A program made the position numbers and the translations under genes. DNA of 64,000 nucleotides from Methylocystis hirsuta (lineage in GTDB: Bacteria; Pseudomonadota; Alphaproteobacteria; Rhizobiales; Beijerinckiaceae), in the NCBI RefSeq assembly GCF_003722355.1, contig NZ_QWDD01000001.1, forward strand, positions 868,001 through 932,000, in the 5' to 3' direction. Shown one piece after another: positions 1-8,634 of this stretch. The notes below the pieces were generated by a model. It searched no databases. It was not told the DNA's origin and saw only the letters and a program-made list of their open reading frames with translations. Numbering within the stretch: position 1 is the first letter of the stretch; the number at the start of each line of letters is the position of its first letter.

Positions 1-315
1 CCATTGCTTGCCGACGACGTAGATCTGCAAGGCGTCGGCGGGCGGCTGGAAAAGGCGCACGTAAAGATCGCCGCCCCAGATAAACAAGCCAAAAAAGATC
101 GCCAGCGTCGCCGCTGTCCAGCTGATCTCGAAACGCCATGTCTTGCGCGATCGCGCGCCGCGAGAGACGCCGCTGCCGGCGCGATATCGAACCATGTAGA
201 GAAGGATCAGCCCGAAGACGAGGGCGAGAACCGCGTATGACACGAGCAAAAGCGCGAGGAGCAGAAAGTCGACTTCACGTCCCTCGACCGTGGCGCTTGG
301 CCAGTAGCCATTCAT
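1..315 (-). CDS. coxB: Cytochrome c oxidase subunit II, N-terminal part (cut by window edge)
   Basis: This is the first 105 codons of a haem-copper oxidase subunit II; the rest lies beyond position 1. Read on the minus strand it begins MNGYWPSATVEG. It has two hydrophobic segments, roughly residues 18-40 and 70-88, separated by a basic loop, which is the hairpin that anchors COX2. The last visible residues are VVGKQW, the start of the conserved segment leading into the periplasmic CuA domain. That domain receives electrons from cytochrome c and is not visible here. The ATG overlaps the stop of the SCO gene in an ATGA, so the two are probably co-translated. Because the gene follows a complete alternative complex III operon, it most likely encodes the oxidase partner of that complex. 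Membrane topology and context are seen; oxidase subtype is not determinable. Confidence 0.85.
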   Translation of the reverse strand, partial: MNGYWPSATVEGREVDFLLLALLLVSYAVLALVFGLILLYMVRYRAGSGVSRGARSRKTWRFEISWTAATLAIFFGLFIWGGDLYVRLFQPPADALQIYVVGKQW

Positions 316-1100
316 ACGCGCGCTCCTTTGCGGAACTCGCGATAGATCATCGCCGCAAGCGCTAGGATCATCCCCGCCGCGCCGATCCGCAGGAATTTCA
401 TGATGGCGAATGTGTATCGGCCGGTGGTCGAATCGAAATCGAAGCAGAGCAAGAGCGCCGGGGATGCGCGCGGCGCAATATTCTGCGTCGCGGCGGCTTC
501 GACCGCGCCGCGTATTGCTTCGTGAGAGGAGCCAATGCCGGAGAGATAAGCTGAGACGACGCCGGGCGCCGTAAGGACAACGGCGCCGATCGGATGAATG
601 AAGGTCTGCGGACGCGCGCCGTTACGATAAATATATCCGACAGCCTCGGCTACGGCGCGAATGTTCTCCGGCGTTCCGGTAAGATAGCGGAATCCCTCGG
701 CCGCCCCGATTGGCGACGCCGCGGCGAAATCGATCTCGCGCGCCTCTCGTGCGGCGTCGGTCTTTTCGGTCGGATCGATGCTGATCGCGACGAAGACATA
801 ATCAGAGCCCGCCGACAATCCCGCCTTCTGCGCCGCGCGCAACAGTGCAAGGCGCGTCACGCCGCAGAGCCTATCGCAATGGAAGTAGCCGAGCACGAGA
901 ATGACCGGCGCGCGATTGAATACATCACCAATACGAACGTCTTGTCCGTCCGCGTCGGTGAACGCGCTTTCTAACGGCAGGAGGGCGCCGAGTTTCTGCT
1001 TGTATGCAACGCCCGTTATGTTGGGCGTCCGTTGCGCATAGGCCGGGAGGTTGTTGAGAAGCAGCAACGCCAGTAGCGTAAGAAGCGGCTTCATTCGCAT
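312..1100 (-). CDS. SCO1/SenC-family copper chaperone with C-terminal membrane anchor
   Basis: A 262-residue protein with an N-terminal signal peptide (cleavage likely near YAQ, residue 23), a thioredoxin-like domain and one C-terminal membrane helix (about 235-253). The copper/redox motif is visible as C75-DRL-C79 with the distal ligand H169 in TFIHP. The usual proline after the second cysteine is replaced by glycine. SCO proteins deliver copper to, or reduce, the CuA site of oxidase subunit II. The gene lies directly before coxB (ATGA overlap) and after the complex III genes, which fits that role. The chosen start gives a clean signal peptide; a second ATG two codons later is equally possible. 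The upstream small membrane-protein frame runs 176 bases into this gene. Confidence 0.88.
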   Translation of the reverse strand: MRMKPLLTLLALLLLNNLPAYAQRTPNITGVAYKQKLGALLPLESAFTDADGQDVRIGDVFNRAPVILVLGYFHCDRLCGVTRLALLRAAQKAGLSAGSDYVFVAISIDPTEKTDAAREAREIDFAAASPIGAAEGFRYLTGTPENIRAVAEAVGYIYRNGARPQTFIHPIGAVVLTAPGVVSAYLSGIGSSHEAIRGAVEAAATQNIAPRASPALLLCFDFDSTTGRYTFAIMKFLRIGAAGMILALAAMIYREFRKGARV

Positions 1101-1500
1101 TCTCCTTTGGTGGCGGAGAAGTGAGGGGCGCGGGAGCGGTGGCCGGCCAATCTGCGATGCCTTCTTGTGCGATCTTTCGCATCGCGGCAGCGATTGGAAT
1201 ATGCGCTGCGCCTTTGGCCTGATCGATCCAGCCCGCGCTGTTCAAGCGGGTCAATTCGCGCCGGTGAAAGTCCGTCCAGTCCTCCGCCGGATCGATCTGC
1301 AGTCGCGGCTCGGGGAACGACGGCAGTGGCAAATTCATTGTCCTGTCAGTCATGGCGTCGGGATAGAGCGCCCATGCGAGAAGGGCCAAAAAGATGATGC
1401 CCAGGACCGTCGAAGCGAAGCCGATGGCGATAAAGCCGCCGCTGACATCGCTTCCTTCGTGCGAAGCTGGCGCAAGGTCTTTTTCGTCCATTGCGCTCAC
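925..1500 (-). CDS. Small one-helix membrane protein of the complex III/oxidase operon
   Basis: Starts at a GTG overlapping the actF stop (GTGA), reading (M)SAMDEKDLAP. It has one hydrophobic helix (about residues 21-43), then a conserved-looking segment containing RLQIDPAEDW, LNSAGW and IPIAAAM. From memory, small proteins with this signature accompany SCO genes and haem-copper oxidase or complex III genes in Proteobacteria; I know no assigned function. The meaningful part ends near ADWPATAPAP, around position 1110. The frame has no stop there and continues to 925, 176 bases inside the SCO gene, with a low-complexity arginine-rich tail that looks like translation of the wrong frame. Either the overlap is real or the native stop was lost by a small indel. 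Confidence 0.6.
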   Translation of the reverse strand: MSAMDEKDLAPASHEGSDVSGGFIAIGFASTVLGIIFLALLAWALYPDAMTDRTMNLPLPSFPEPRLQIDPAEDWTDFHRRELTRLNSAGWIDQAKGAAHIPIAAAMRKIAQEGIADWPATAPAPLTSPPPKENANEAASYATGVAASQQPPGLCATDAQHNGRCIQAETRRPPAVRKRVHRRGRTRRSYW

Positions 1501-2534
1501 GCCTCGACCCAAATCCAAATTCGCTTTGTCAGCCGAGAGGCCAGCACCGACGTGCAGACCATGGCCAGCAAGGCTGAAAGCGTAAGCAATGCGATCACCC
1601 CTGAACGAGCGCCGGCCGCCGGAGCGACCAGCCAGAACTGATGAAGAATGCCGCCGATGATGGTCGACGCCGCGGCAAATCCCACGGCCTTTGGCGAATG
1701 TTGCGCTCTGACCGAAAGCAGTGTGAAGAACGGCGCAACGAAATGCGTAAGGACGATAAGCTCGGCGATGACGCTCCAGCCCTGACGCCAGCGCGGGAGA
1801 TACCAAGCGACTTCAGGCGGCAGGTCGGACTGCCAGACGATGATGAGTTGCATGAGCGCCAGATAGCTCCACAGAATGACGAAGGCGAGAAGCAGGCGCG
1901 CAAGCTGGCGCAAGGCCTCGGGGTCTGGCGCGGACGAAAATATAATGGCGAGCGTCGCGGCGGAGAGAGCGAGCGCGCCGATCTCGCTGATGAAGCCGAG
2001 ACCGAATAGGCTCGAGGCGAAAGTCGGATCAAGCGACATGACGGAGTCAATGACGGCGAAGGTCGTCGTCAGCGCGAGAAGAATGAGCCCTGCTGGCGAA
2101 AGCCGCACGAGCTCATCGGCGTTATCGTCCGCGCGCGTGACGAGCACGGCGAGAATGAGCCAGATCAGCAGATAGATCACGCCGCGAAGCACAAAGGCGG
2201 GACCGTTCAGATAGAGCGCGTTGTCCAACTGCGCCGCGCCGCTTTGAAGCCACGGATAGACGCGGTTGGCTGTCAGCGCGTAAGGAACGACGAACAGCGG
2301 AGCGAGAAACGCGCTGCGCACGCCGGCGGCGAGAACGCCGAGAACGGCCTTTCCCCAGCGGCCGCCTGTCAGCGCGTGAATTAGCATCAGCGCCATCGCG
2401 CCGAGCGGCCAGGCGATCCATACGCTGAGCGCCGTCAGCCAAGCGAATCCAAAACTCCCGGGCGCTAACGCCCATCCGAGAAAGGCTCCGGCATAGCCCA
2501 CGGCGCAAACTAGGATCAGGAGGATGCGGCTCAC
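1497..2534 (-). CDS. actF: Alternative complex III membrane subunit ActF
   Basis: Polytopic membrane protein of 345 residues with about ten hydrophobic segments, starting (M)SRILLILVCAVGYAG at a GTG that overlaps the actE stop (GTGA). A longer reading frame exists upstream but runs through actE in another frame, so the GTG is preferred. ActF is one of the two large quinol-oxidising membrane subunits of alternative complex III and belongs to a distant branch of the NrfD-like fold. Position in the act operon (after the mono-haem cytochrome, before the SCO gene) and residues such as the SVMSLDPTFASSLFG region support the call. It is expected to sit in the cytoplasmic membrane with ActC and take part in quinone binding or proton movement. 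The family's exact mechanism is not visible from sequence. Confidence 0.85.
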   Translation of the reverse strand: MSRILLILVCAVGYAGAFLGWALAPGSFGFAWLTALSVWIAWPLGAMALMLIHALTGGRWGKAVLGVLAAGVRSAFLAPLFVVPYALTANRVYPWLQSGAAQLDNALYLNGPAFVLRGVIYLLIWLILAVLVTRADDNADELVRLSPAGLILLALTTTFAVIDSVMSLDPTFASSLFGLGFISEIGALALSAATLAIIFSSAPDPEALRQLARLLLAFVILWSYLALMQLIIVWQSDLPPEVAWYLPRWRQGWSVIAELIVLTHFVAPFFTLLSVRAQHSPKAVGFAAASTIIGGILHQFWLVAPAAGARSGVIALLTLSALLAMVCTSVLASRLTKRIWIWVEA

Positions 2535-3016
2535 GGCGCGGTCTCCGCTTTTGCGGCTGCAAGATCCGTCGCCGATGCATTCTGGCTTTTTTGCAAGGCG
2601 CGAATATAGGCGGCGATCGCCCACTGATCGGCAGGCGGCACGCGCGCGGCATAGGAATACATAGCGCCGTGGCCTTGAGCGATCACATCGACGAAATGGC
2701 GCGTCGGCGCTTGGAGCAGTCGTTCGCTGTCATAGGAGGGCGGCGCTGGAAAGCCGCGCTGGACAATCATGCCTTGGCCGTTGCCAAGCTCGGAGTGACA
2801 GGGCGTACAAAAAATTCGATAGCGCTGCTGCCCACGCTCGATGAGCGCGAGCGTCAGTGGCGGCGCGTTCGGTTTGCGGTAGAGAAAGGCGACGATGCCG
2901 GGCGGCGTCTGTGCTGGCCCGACGAGCGGCGAATAGCTTCGTTGCTTGGGCTGATTGCTCATGTCGCTGCAGGCGCTCAGCACGCAAAGGGCGATGACGG
3001 CGATGGCCCGGATCAC
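2531..3016 (-). CDS. actE: Mono-haem c-type cytochrome lipoprotein ActE
   Basis: A 161-residue cytochrome c with a lipoprotein signal peptide. The lipobox is LSAC with C16 as the acylated residue, so the protein is probably membrane-tethered on the periplasmic side. One haem-binding motif is present, C70-TP-C73-H74, and M119 (in HGAMYSY) is a likely axial ligand. ActE of alternative complex III passes electrons from the complex to a soluble cytochrome or directly to the oxidase. The gene overlaps actD upstream (stop/start ATGA-type junction at 3013-3016) and actF downstream (GTGA). Length and motif match the family. Confidence 0.88.
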   Translation of the reverse strand: MIRAIAVIALCVLSACSDMSNQPKQRSYSPLVGPAQTPPGIVAFLYRKPNAPPLTLALIERGQQRYRIFCTPCHSELGNGQGMIVQRGFPAPPSYDSERLLQAPTRHFVDVIAQGHGAMYSYAARVPPADQWAIAAYIRALQKSQNASATDLAAAKAETAP

Positions 3017-3546
3017 AGCTCGGCCTCTTCGATCATGCGCGCGTCGCAGTCTTGCATGATGTCACGCGACCGCGCCAAAGCGTCAGAATTGACCGCGCGC
3101 ACGACGATCACCCAACGATCGATCATCGCGTCGCGGATGGCCCTGGTTTGATCGACGGGGTCGTAATAGCGGGTGAAGCCACAGAGCGCGCCGGCCCCAA
3201 TGATCGTGGCGAGCACGGCGGACAAAACGCCCACCTCGAAAGCGATGGGGATGAACGAAGGCCAGGAAAACGGCGGGCGCCCGCCGATATCCAGCGGATA
3301 AGCGACGACATTTGCATAAGTTTGCAGGCCGAAGGCAACGCCGGCGCCGAGCAAGCCCAGAGCGAGCGCGACGGCTGGGAGTCGCGTCGGCCTGGGCGTC
3401 CGCTCCGGCGCGAGGGGGCTGAAGAGCTGCGTGTCGCCAACATTCGCTTCGTCTAGGCGTGCAAGCGCCGCGAGCGACGCTTCTTCCGACAGGAAGGTGG
3501 CCGCTAGACCATTCGGCGCCATTAGCGTTTTGTCCTCGCGACTCAT
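3013..3546 (-). CDS. actD: Alternative complex III subunit ActD (DUF3341 family)
   Basis: A 177-residue protein starting MSREDKTLMAPNG at an ATG that overlaps the actC stop (ATGA). A longer frame runs back into actC and is rejected. The N-terminal part (about 1-60) is soluble. Two hydrophobic helices follow, about residues 56-75 and 98-120, separated by the PPFSWPSFIPIAFE loop characteristic of DUF3341 proteins, and the C-terminus is soluble. ActD is a structural subunit of alternative complex III that contacts ActC; no cofactor is expected. Placement between actC and actE is the standard gene order. Confidence 0.87.
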   Translation of the reverse strand: MSREDKTLMAPNGLAATFLSEEASLAALARLDEANVGDTQLFSPLAPERTPRPTRLPAVALALGLLGAGVAFGLQTYANVVAYPLDIGGRPPFSWPSFIPIAFEVGVLSAVLATIIGAGALCGFTRYYDPVDQTRAIRDAMIDRWVIVVRAVNSDALARSRDIMQDCDARMIEEAEL

Positions 3547-4946
3547 CGGTCTCGCCTCGCGTTGCGAAGGATCACTTCGCGCATTTCGAACATCGAAACC
3601 GTCGGCAACAGGCGAATGGCGATCAGAAGGCCGGCGATGAAAAGACCGATTGTGCCGAAAAGCGTGAGCCAATCCCAGAGCGTTGGCGTATAGCCGCCCC
3701 AAGCGGAAGGCAGATGTGTGCGCCGTAAACTCATCACAACGATGACGTAGCGCTCGCACCACATTCCGACGATCACGGCGAGGCTGACGAGAACGACGAG
3801 AATTTCGTTAAGGCGGATGCGCCGCCACCACATCAGTTGCGGCGTCAAGACGTTGAAGAGGATCGTCGCCCAGTAGATCGGCGCCAACTCGCCCGTGACC
3901 TTATTGACGAAAAGCCGCTTCTCCGCCGCGTCTGGCCCGTAGAAGGTCGTGAAGGCCTCCATCAAATAGGCGTAGCCCACGCAAAGGCTGCTCGTCAGCA
4001 GAAGCTTGCCGAGAATGTCGAAGTGTCGGCCGGTGATGAAATCCTCAAGGCCAAGCAGCCGACGCACCGGGATAGCGAGCAGCATCACCGCGGCAAAACC
4101 TGACAGCAACGCCCCAAACACGAAGAAGGGCGGGAACAGCGTCGAATGCCACCCAAGCGTCGCAGCGCCGGCGAAGTCGAGGCCGACAATGCTGTGCACC
4201 GAAATGACGAGCGGCGCCATCAGCGCGGCCAGCAAACCATAACCGACATGATAGTAGCGCCACGCGTTTTCCGAGCCTCGGAACCCCAACGCGAGGACCC
4301 CATAGAAGCGGCGTTTATGCGGCGCAACGGCCTTGTCGCGCATCGTCGCAAGGTCGGGAACGAGGCCGAAATACCAGAAGAGAATCGAGGCGACGACGTA
4401 GGTGAGGATCGCCACAAAGTCCCAAAGCAGAGGGCTTCGGAACTGCGGCCAGACGGTCATCACGTTCGGATAGGGAAACAGCCAGTAGAACAGCCAAGGC
4501 CGGCCGAGGTGCAAAATCGGATAGAGGGCTGCGCAGGCGGCGGCGAAGATGGTGATCGTCTCGGCGATTCTATTCAGCGCGTTGCGCCACTCGACCTCGG
4601 CCAGATAGAAGAGCGCGGAGATAAAGGTTCCCCCTGAAGCGATGGCGATCCACCACACGTAATTGATGATCGCGAAACCCCAGACCACCGGCCAGTCGAT
4701 GCCCCAGACGCCGACGCCCGCATAAAACAACCAGCCGATGGCGATGACGAGGATAACGACCAAGAGCAGCGCCGCGGCCAGACTGAGCTTCCACCAGAGC
4801 GGCCATTTTTCCCGCAGCGGCGGCGCGCATATTGCCGTCGTCATCGTCGATATGGTCTGCTTCGGCGCAACGATCGGATCGTTCGCTCGCGGACGTCTGT
4901 CGTCCGCGAAGACTCCGAGCGTCGAACGGGCCTGGAACAACGTCAT
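3543..4946 (-). CDS. actC: Alternative complex III quinol-binding membrane subunit ActC (NrfD-like)
   Basis: A 467-residue integral membrane protein of the NrfD/PsrC family with about ten transmembrane helices after an N-terminal cytoplasmic extension of about 50 residues. Family hallmarks seen include YVWWIAIASGGTFISA in the second helix region, the LHLGRPW loop and WHSTLFPPFFVFGALLSG. ActC holds the quinol-oxidising site and docks the iron-sulphur subunit ActB. The start ATG overlaps the actB stop (ATGA), supporting the long N-terminus as called. An internal methionine (STMTTAI) is an alternative start about 34 codons in. Confidence 0.9.
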   Translation of the reverse strand: MTLFQARSTLGVFADDRRPRANDPIVAPKQTISTMTTAICAPPLREKWPLWWKLSLAAALLLVVILVIAIGWLFYAGVGVWGIDWPVVWGFAIINYVWWIAIASGGTFISALFYLAEVEWRNALNRIAETITIFAAACAALYPILHLGRPWLFYWLFPYPNVMTVWPQFRSPLLWDFVAILTYVVASILFWYFGLVPDLATMRDKAVAPHKRRFYGVLALGFRGSENAWRYYHVGYGLLAALMAPLVISVHSIVGLDFAGAATLGWHSTLFPPFFVFGALLSGFAAVMLLAIPVRRLLGLEDFITGRHFDILGKLLLTSSLCVGYAYLMEAFTTFYGPDAAEKRLFVNKVTGELAPIYWATILFNVLTPQLMWWRRIRLNEILVVLVSLAVIVGMWCERYVIVVMSLRRTHLPSAWGGYTPTLWDWLTLFGTIGLFIAGLLIAIRLLPTVSMFEMREVILRNARRDR

Positions 4947-7825
4947 TTCTGCGTCTCTTTAGGTTTATCGACATTGAAAATATGCGCTTCATAGGTGACG
5001 CGCGGCTTCGTATTCTGTTCCGCCAGCAGCGCGTAAGACAGTGGTCCGGCGCGACGCGCGGCGACCTCGCTCCCCTTGGCCGCAAGATCGCCGAAGGTGA
5101 AGGCCCGCGTCGGGCAGGCGGCTTCGCAGGCGGTCACGACTGCAGACGCCTTCTCGCCCTCGCGATCGGCGACGATGCGCGCGGCGGCGATGCGTTGCAG
5201 GCAGAATGTGCACTTCTCCATGACGCCGCGGGCGCGCACGGTGACCTCGGGATTTCGTGATTGGATTGCGCGGCGCTCTTCGCCCGCGAAGTCGAAATAA
5301 TTGAAGCGACGAACCTTGTAGGGGCAATTGTTCGAGCAGAAGCGCGTGCCGATGCAGCGATTGTAGACCATCACATTGAGCCCTTCGGCGTCATGCATCG
5401 TCGCGCCGACCGGGCAGACCGGCTCGCAAGGCGCTTCCTCGCAATGCATGCAGAGAACGGGCTGGAAGTTGAATTTCGGCGACTCTGGCGGGCCGTCGTA
5501 ATATCGGTCGATGCGCAGCCAGTACATCTCGCGCTCGCGCAGCATCTCGGTCTTGCCGACGACGGGAATATTGTTTTCCGCCTGGCAGGCGACCACACAG
5601 GCGTTGCAGCCGATGCAGGCGTTGAGGTCGATGCTCATGCCCCAGGCGGCTGGACCTTGCGGCTTCCATTCATAAAAGGACGGCTTAGACGCATCGCTTC
5701 GTCGAACGAATTCAGGATCTGCGAGGAACTGCGACAGCGCGCCGTTTCGCGCATAGACCCCGCCTTCGTCGAACATCGTGGCGTGGTGCTGCGTGCTCGC
5801 CAGCTCTTCAGTGGCGCCGGTTTTTTGAATGTCCGGCGCGCCACACGCGCGCCCCGTAAGCTTGAAGAAATCGACGCCGACATTCTGCCCCACGGGGCCC
5901 GCGTGGCGTCTGCCGAATCCGAGAAGCGCGACCACGCAATCATCCGACTGGCCCGGGGCAATGGCGATCGGCGTTGTCATGTGCATGCCCTCGACCGTGA
6001 TCCTGACGACGTCGCCATCCGCCAGCGACAGCTCACGGGCGCGCCGGGGCGATATCAAGAGCGGATTGCCCCAGCTTATTTTGCTGAGCGGCCGCGGCAA
6101 TTCCTGGAGCCATGGATTGTCGGCATAGCGGCCGTCGAGGAGATAGGGATCCGGGCGAAACAATAGGACTGTCGCAGCTGAGGACGGCTCGGGAAGTCGA
6201 GCGCGCGCGGCCGCGTCGCGCAGCGGCCGGTTGCTCACCGGACTGGCGCTGTTGGGGATGACGCCTTGAGCCAGCGCGTCGGTCCATGCGTCGTTGACGT
6301 TCGTCCCCAGCCGATTCGTCCACGTTTGCCGCACGAGATCGAGTGCGCTCTGCGGATCAGGCCGGAGCAGCAGTCCCAGCACGTGATGCGGCTCGACGCC
6401 TTGAAATAGGGGCAGGGCTTGTGGCTGCATCACGCTCGCCGTTCCGTCGAAAGCGCGCGCGTCGGTCCAGCCTTCCCAGGGATGAATCATCGGCGCGGCC
6501 CAGAGCGACGCGGCGGCTGTCTCGTTTGGCGTTGCGCTGAGGCACAGGCTGAAGTCGACGCGACCCAGAGCTTCCACGAAGTTGAGGGCGCCTGGAGTGG
6601 CATAGACAGGATTGCTGTCTATGATGAGCAGTGAGTTCACGCGGCCCGCGTGCATGTCGGCGACGAGCGTCGCGAGGGAGAGCGAGATGTCGGACGAAGC
6701 GTGCGTAACGGCGTCGAGCAGCGTGTAAACCGCGCCGCGCCCGCCGAGCGCCTCGTTCATTGCAGATACGAGCGCATGCGCTTCCGGCGCGTGATCCGGT
6801 CCAAGATGGATGAAGGCGCGCCCGCGACTGGCCTTGAGATCCGATATGATCCTGTCGAGCCATGGCGGACCTTCCACGGGCGCTCCGCCGAGCAGCGCCC
6901 CGGCGAGCGCAAGCAGGACGCGGTGCGTCTCTCGCGGTCCCGCGATAAAGCGCTCGTCGGCGACGGCGCCGGTGAGCGACGGCGTGGCCTCGATCGCGTA
7001 GAGCCGATTCATTTTCGCCCGCGTCGGGTTCCTTCGCGCCGCGAATTCGCGCGCGATGCGCAGATGCCCCGGCGCGGCGCTCAAGAGATCGCTGTCGATG
7101 GCGAGAATGACGTCGGCGTTTTGGAGTTGGGGCTTGAGTTCGAGGCGCGCGCCATAGGCCAGCGCGACGCCGCTGTCGACGTTTTCGCGCCCGATCGGCT
7201 CCCAGTGCAGCCAGCGTATTTGCGGATAGGACCTTCGTAGCGCGTCGAGTTGGGCGGCGAGCGTTGGCGACGTCGACGCGCCTGTCAGAATGACGAACCC
7301 CGCGCCGCCGGTCGCCGCCAGTTTGTCGCGCTGCTCGCCGAGCGCTTGCTCGAGCGCCGATCGACTTCGCGGAAGATTCGCTTGCGTCACGCCCCAGGAG
7401 CGGCGCGGATCATAGAAGTCGAGGAGTTCGGCTTGCGCTATCGGGCTCGTCGCGCCGAGGCTCGCCGGATGAAAGGGATTGCCTTCGACTTTGATCGGCC
7501 GTCCCATGAAATGTTTGACGACGGTTCCGGCGGCGTAGCCGCCCTCTATATGCGCGCTGCTGTAATAATCCGGCATGCCCGGAACGACGCTGGGCGGCAT
7601 GCGAACGGCTGGAATCAACTGTCCTTCCGGCGCGCCGTCGCATCCGCTAAGTCCCGCGCCCGCAAGCGCCAGCGAGGCGGCCATGAGCGCCAATGCTTGG
7701 CGACGGTCGCGCGGCGCTGCAAGCGCTGCGCCGAGCATTGGAAACTCCTGCTCGATCCGCGACAGGACGTCCGCGTCTTGCGCAAGCTCCTCGAGGCTAC
7801 GCCATTGCGCATTCACCTGTGACAT
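4943..7825 (-). CDS. actB: Alternative complex III iron-sulphur/molybdopterin-like subunit ActB
   Basis: A 960-residue fusion typical of ActB. Residues about 40-62 carry a twin-arginine-like start (RRQALALM) followed by a hydrophobic stretch and LSGC, consistent with Tat export and possible lipid modification. The middle, about 70-680, resembles a molybdopterin oxidoreductase domain; in this family it carries no molybdenum cofactor. The C-terminal part, about 730-940, is a ferredoxin-like module with four cysteine clusters: CIGCNACVVAC, CMHCEEAPCEPVC, CIGTRFCSNNC and CTFC...CEAAC. These supply the three [4Fe-4S] and one [3Fe-4S] clusters known in the family. It moves electrons from ActC toward the haems of ActA. 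The start overlaps the end of actA by 13 bases, implying coupled translation. Confidence 0.92.
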   Translation of the reverse strand: MSQVNAQWRSLEELAQDADVLSRIEQEFPMLGAALAAPRDRRQALALMAASLALAGAGLSGCDGAPEGQLIPAVRMPPSVVPGMPDYYSSAHIEGGYAAGTVVKHFMGRPIKVEGNPFHPASLGATSPIAQAELLDFYDPRRSWGVTQANLPRSRSALEQALGEQRDKLAATGGAGFVILTGASTSPTLAAQLDALRRSYPQIRWLHWEPIGRENVDSGVALAYGARLELKPQLQNADVILAIDSDLLSAAPGHLRIAREFAARRNPTRAKMNRLYAIEATPSLTGAVADERFIAGPRETHRVLLALAGALLGGAPVEGPPWLDRIISDLKASRGRAFIHLGPDHAPEAHALVSAMNEALGGRGAVYTLLDAVTHASSDISLSLATLVADMHAGRVNSLLIIDSNPVYATPGALNFVEALGRVDFSLCLSATPNETAAASLWAAPMIHPWEGWTDARAFDGTASVMQPQALPLFQGVEPHHVLGLLLRPDPQSALDLVRQTWTNRLGTNVNDAWTDALAQGVIPNSASPVSNRPLRDAAARARLPEPSSAATVLLFRPDPYLLDGRYADNPWLQELPRPLSKISWGNPLLISPRRARELSLADGDVVRITVEGMHMTTPIAIAPGQSDDCVVALLGFGRRHAGPVGQNVGVDFFKLTGRACGAPDIQKTGATEELASTQHHATMFDEGGVYARNGALSQFLADPEFVRRSDASKPSFYEWKPQGPAAWGMSIDLNACIGCNACVVACQAENNIPVVGKTEMLREREMYWLRIDRYYDGPPESPKFNFQPVLCMHCEEAPCEPVCPVGATMHDAEGLNVMVYNRCIGTRFCSNNCPYKVRRFNYFDFAGEERRAIQSRNPEVTVRARGVMEKCTFCLQRIAAARIVADREGEKASAVVTACEAACPTRAFTFGDLAAKGSEVAARRAGPLSYALLAEQNTKPRVTYEAHIFNVDKPKETQK

Positions 7826-8478
7826 ATCGAACAGTCCGTCAGGTTTCTCTGCGGCGCGCCGTATAGGGCGAGCAGGACCTCAGGCGCGGGCGTCGTCGCG
7901 TCGCGCGTCCAGCTGGTGTCGAAGATCTTGTCCTTTGGCCTGAGGCGCGGACCAGGATCGCGGTGACAGTCAAGGCAAAACTGCATGGTCATGGATTTGG
8001 CCTTGTAGGTTAGCGCCATATTGGCCACGTCGCCGTGACAGCTCGAACAGCCGACGCCTTTGGCGATATGAATGCTGTGATCGAAGTAGACGAAATCCGG
8101 AACATCGGTCACACGGCGCCAGACCAGCGGCCGGTCGTCCCTCAGACTGTTGCGCACCGGCTCAAGCAACGCGGCATTGGTCCAGATCTGCGAATGGCAG
8201 GTCATGCAGGTATAAGTGGGCGGCATGCCTGCATTGGCGGAAACCTCGACGGCGTTATGACAATGCCGGCAGTCGATCCCCAATCCGCTGACGTGATGTT
8301 GATGGCTGAAGGGGACCGGCTGCGCGGGAGCCCAATTCACGCGTCGCGCAGAATCGCTGCGCGGCCAAAGCCAAACCACAAGCGAAAACGCCACAAGAGC
8401 CAGCGCCAAAAAAAGAAGCGCCAGCGAAGCCCAGAAATTCGCGGCGGGTCGAAAGACTGAGCCCATGAATTGCCCCAA
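7813..8478 (-). CDS. actA: Pentahaem c-type cytochrome ActA, first gene of the complex III operon
   Basis: A 221-residue membrane-anchored multihaem cytochrome. One N-terminal helix (about 14-37) serves as an uncleaved anchor. Five haem motifs are visible in order: CRHCH, CMTCH, CSSCH, CLDCH and CSICH, the last at the extreme C-terminus. This is the pentahaem count expected of ActA, the electron-transfer subunit of alternative complex III. The gene heads the operon, with 156 bases separating it from the upstream MFS gene, so an operon promoter is probably there. No -35/-10 pair stands out. Confidence 0.93.
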   Translation of the reverse strand: MGQFMGSVFRPAANFWASLALLFLALALVAFSLVVWLWPRSDSARRVNWAPAQPVPFSHQHHVSGLGIDCRHCHNAVEVSANAGMPPTYTCMTCHSQIWTNAALLEPVRNSLRDDRPLVWRRVTDVPDFVYFDHSIHIAKGVGCSSCHGDVANMALTYKAKSMTMQFCLDCHRDPGPRLRPKDKIFDTSWTRDATTPAPEVLLALYGAPQRNLTDCSICHR

Positions 8479-8634
8479 GAATCGCTCCGCTTCCGCCAGG
8501 CGCGCCCTTCGGCGGCGCGGCTAGATCCAAGCCTACAGGTGGTTCAGCACGCGCCTGCGGCAAGCGCCCGGGCTCAAGGGGCGTCGATGGAGCAGCGGGA
8601 GCGGGTCGAACCGGCGTTCTGGCGGTTTAGCGGC

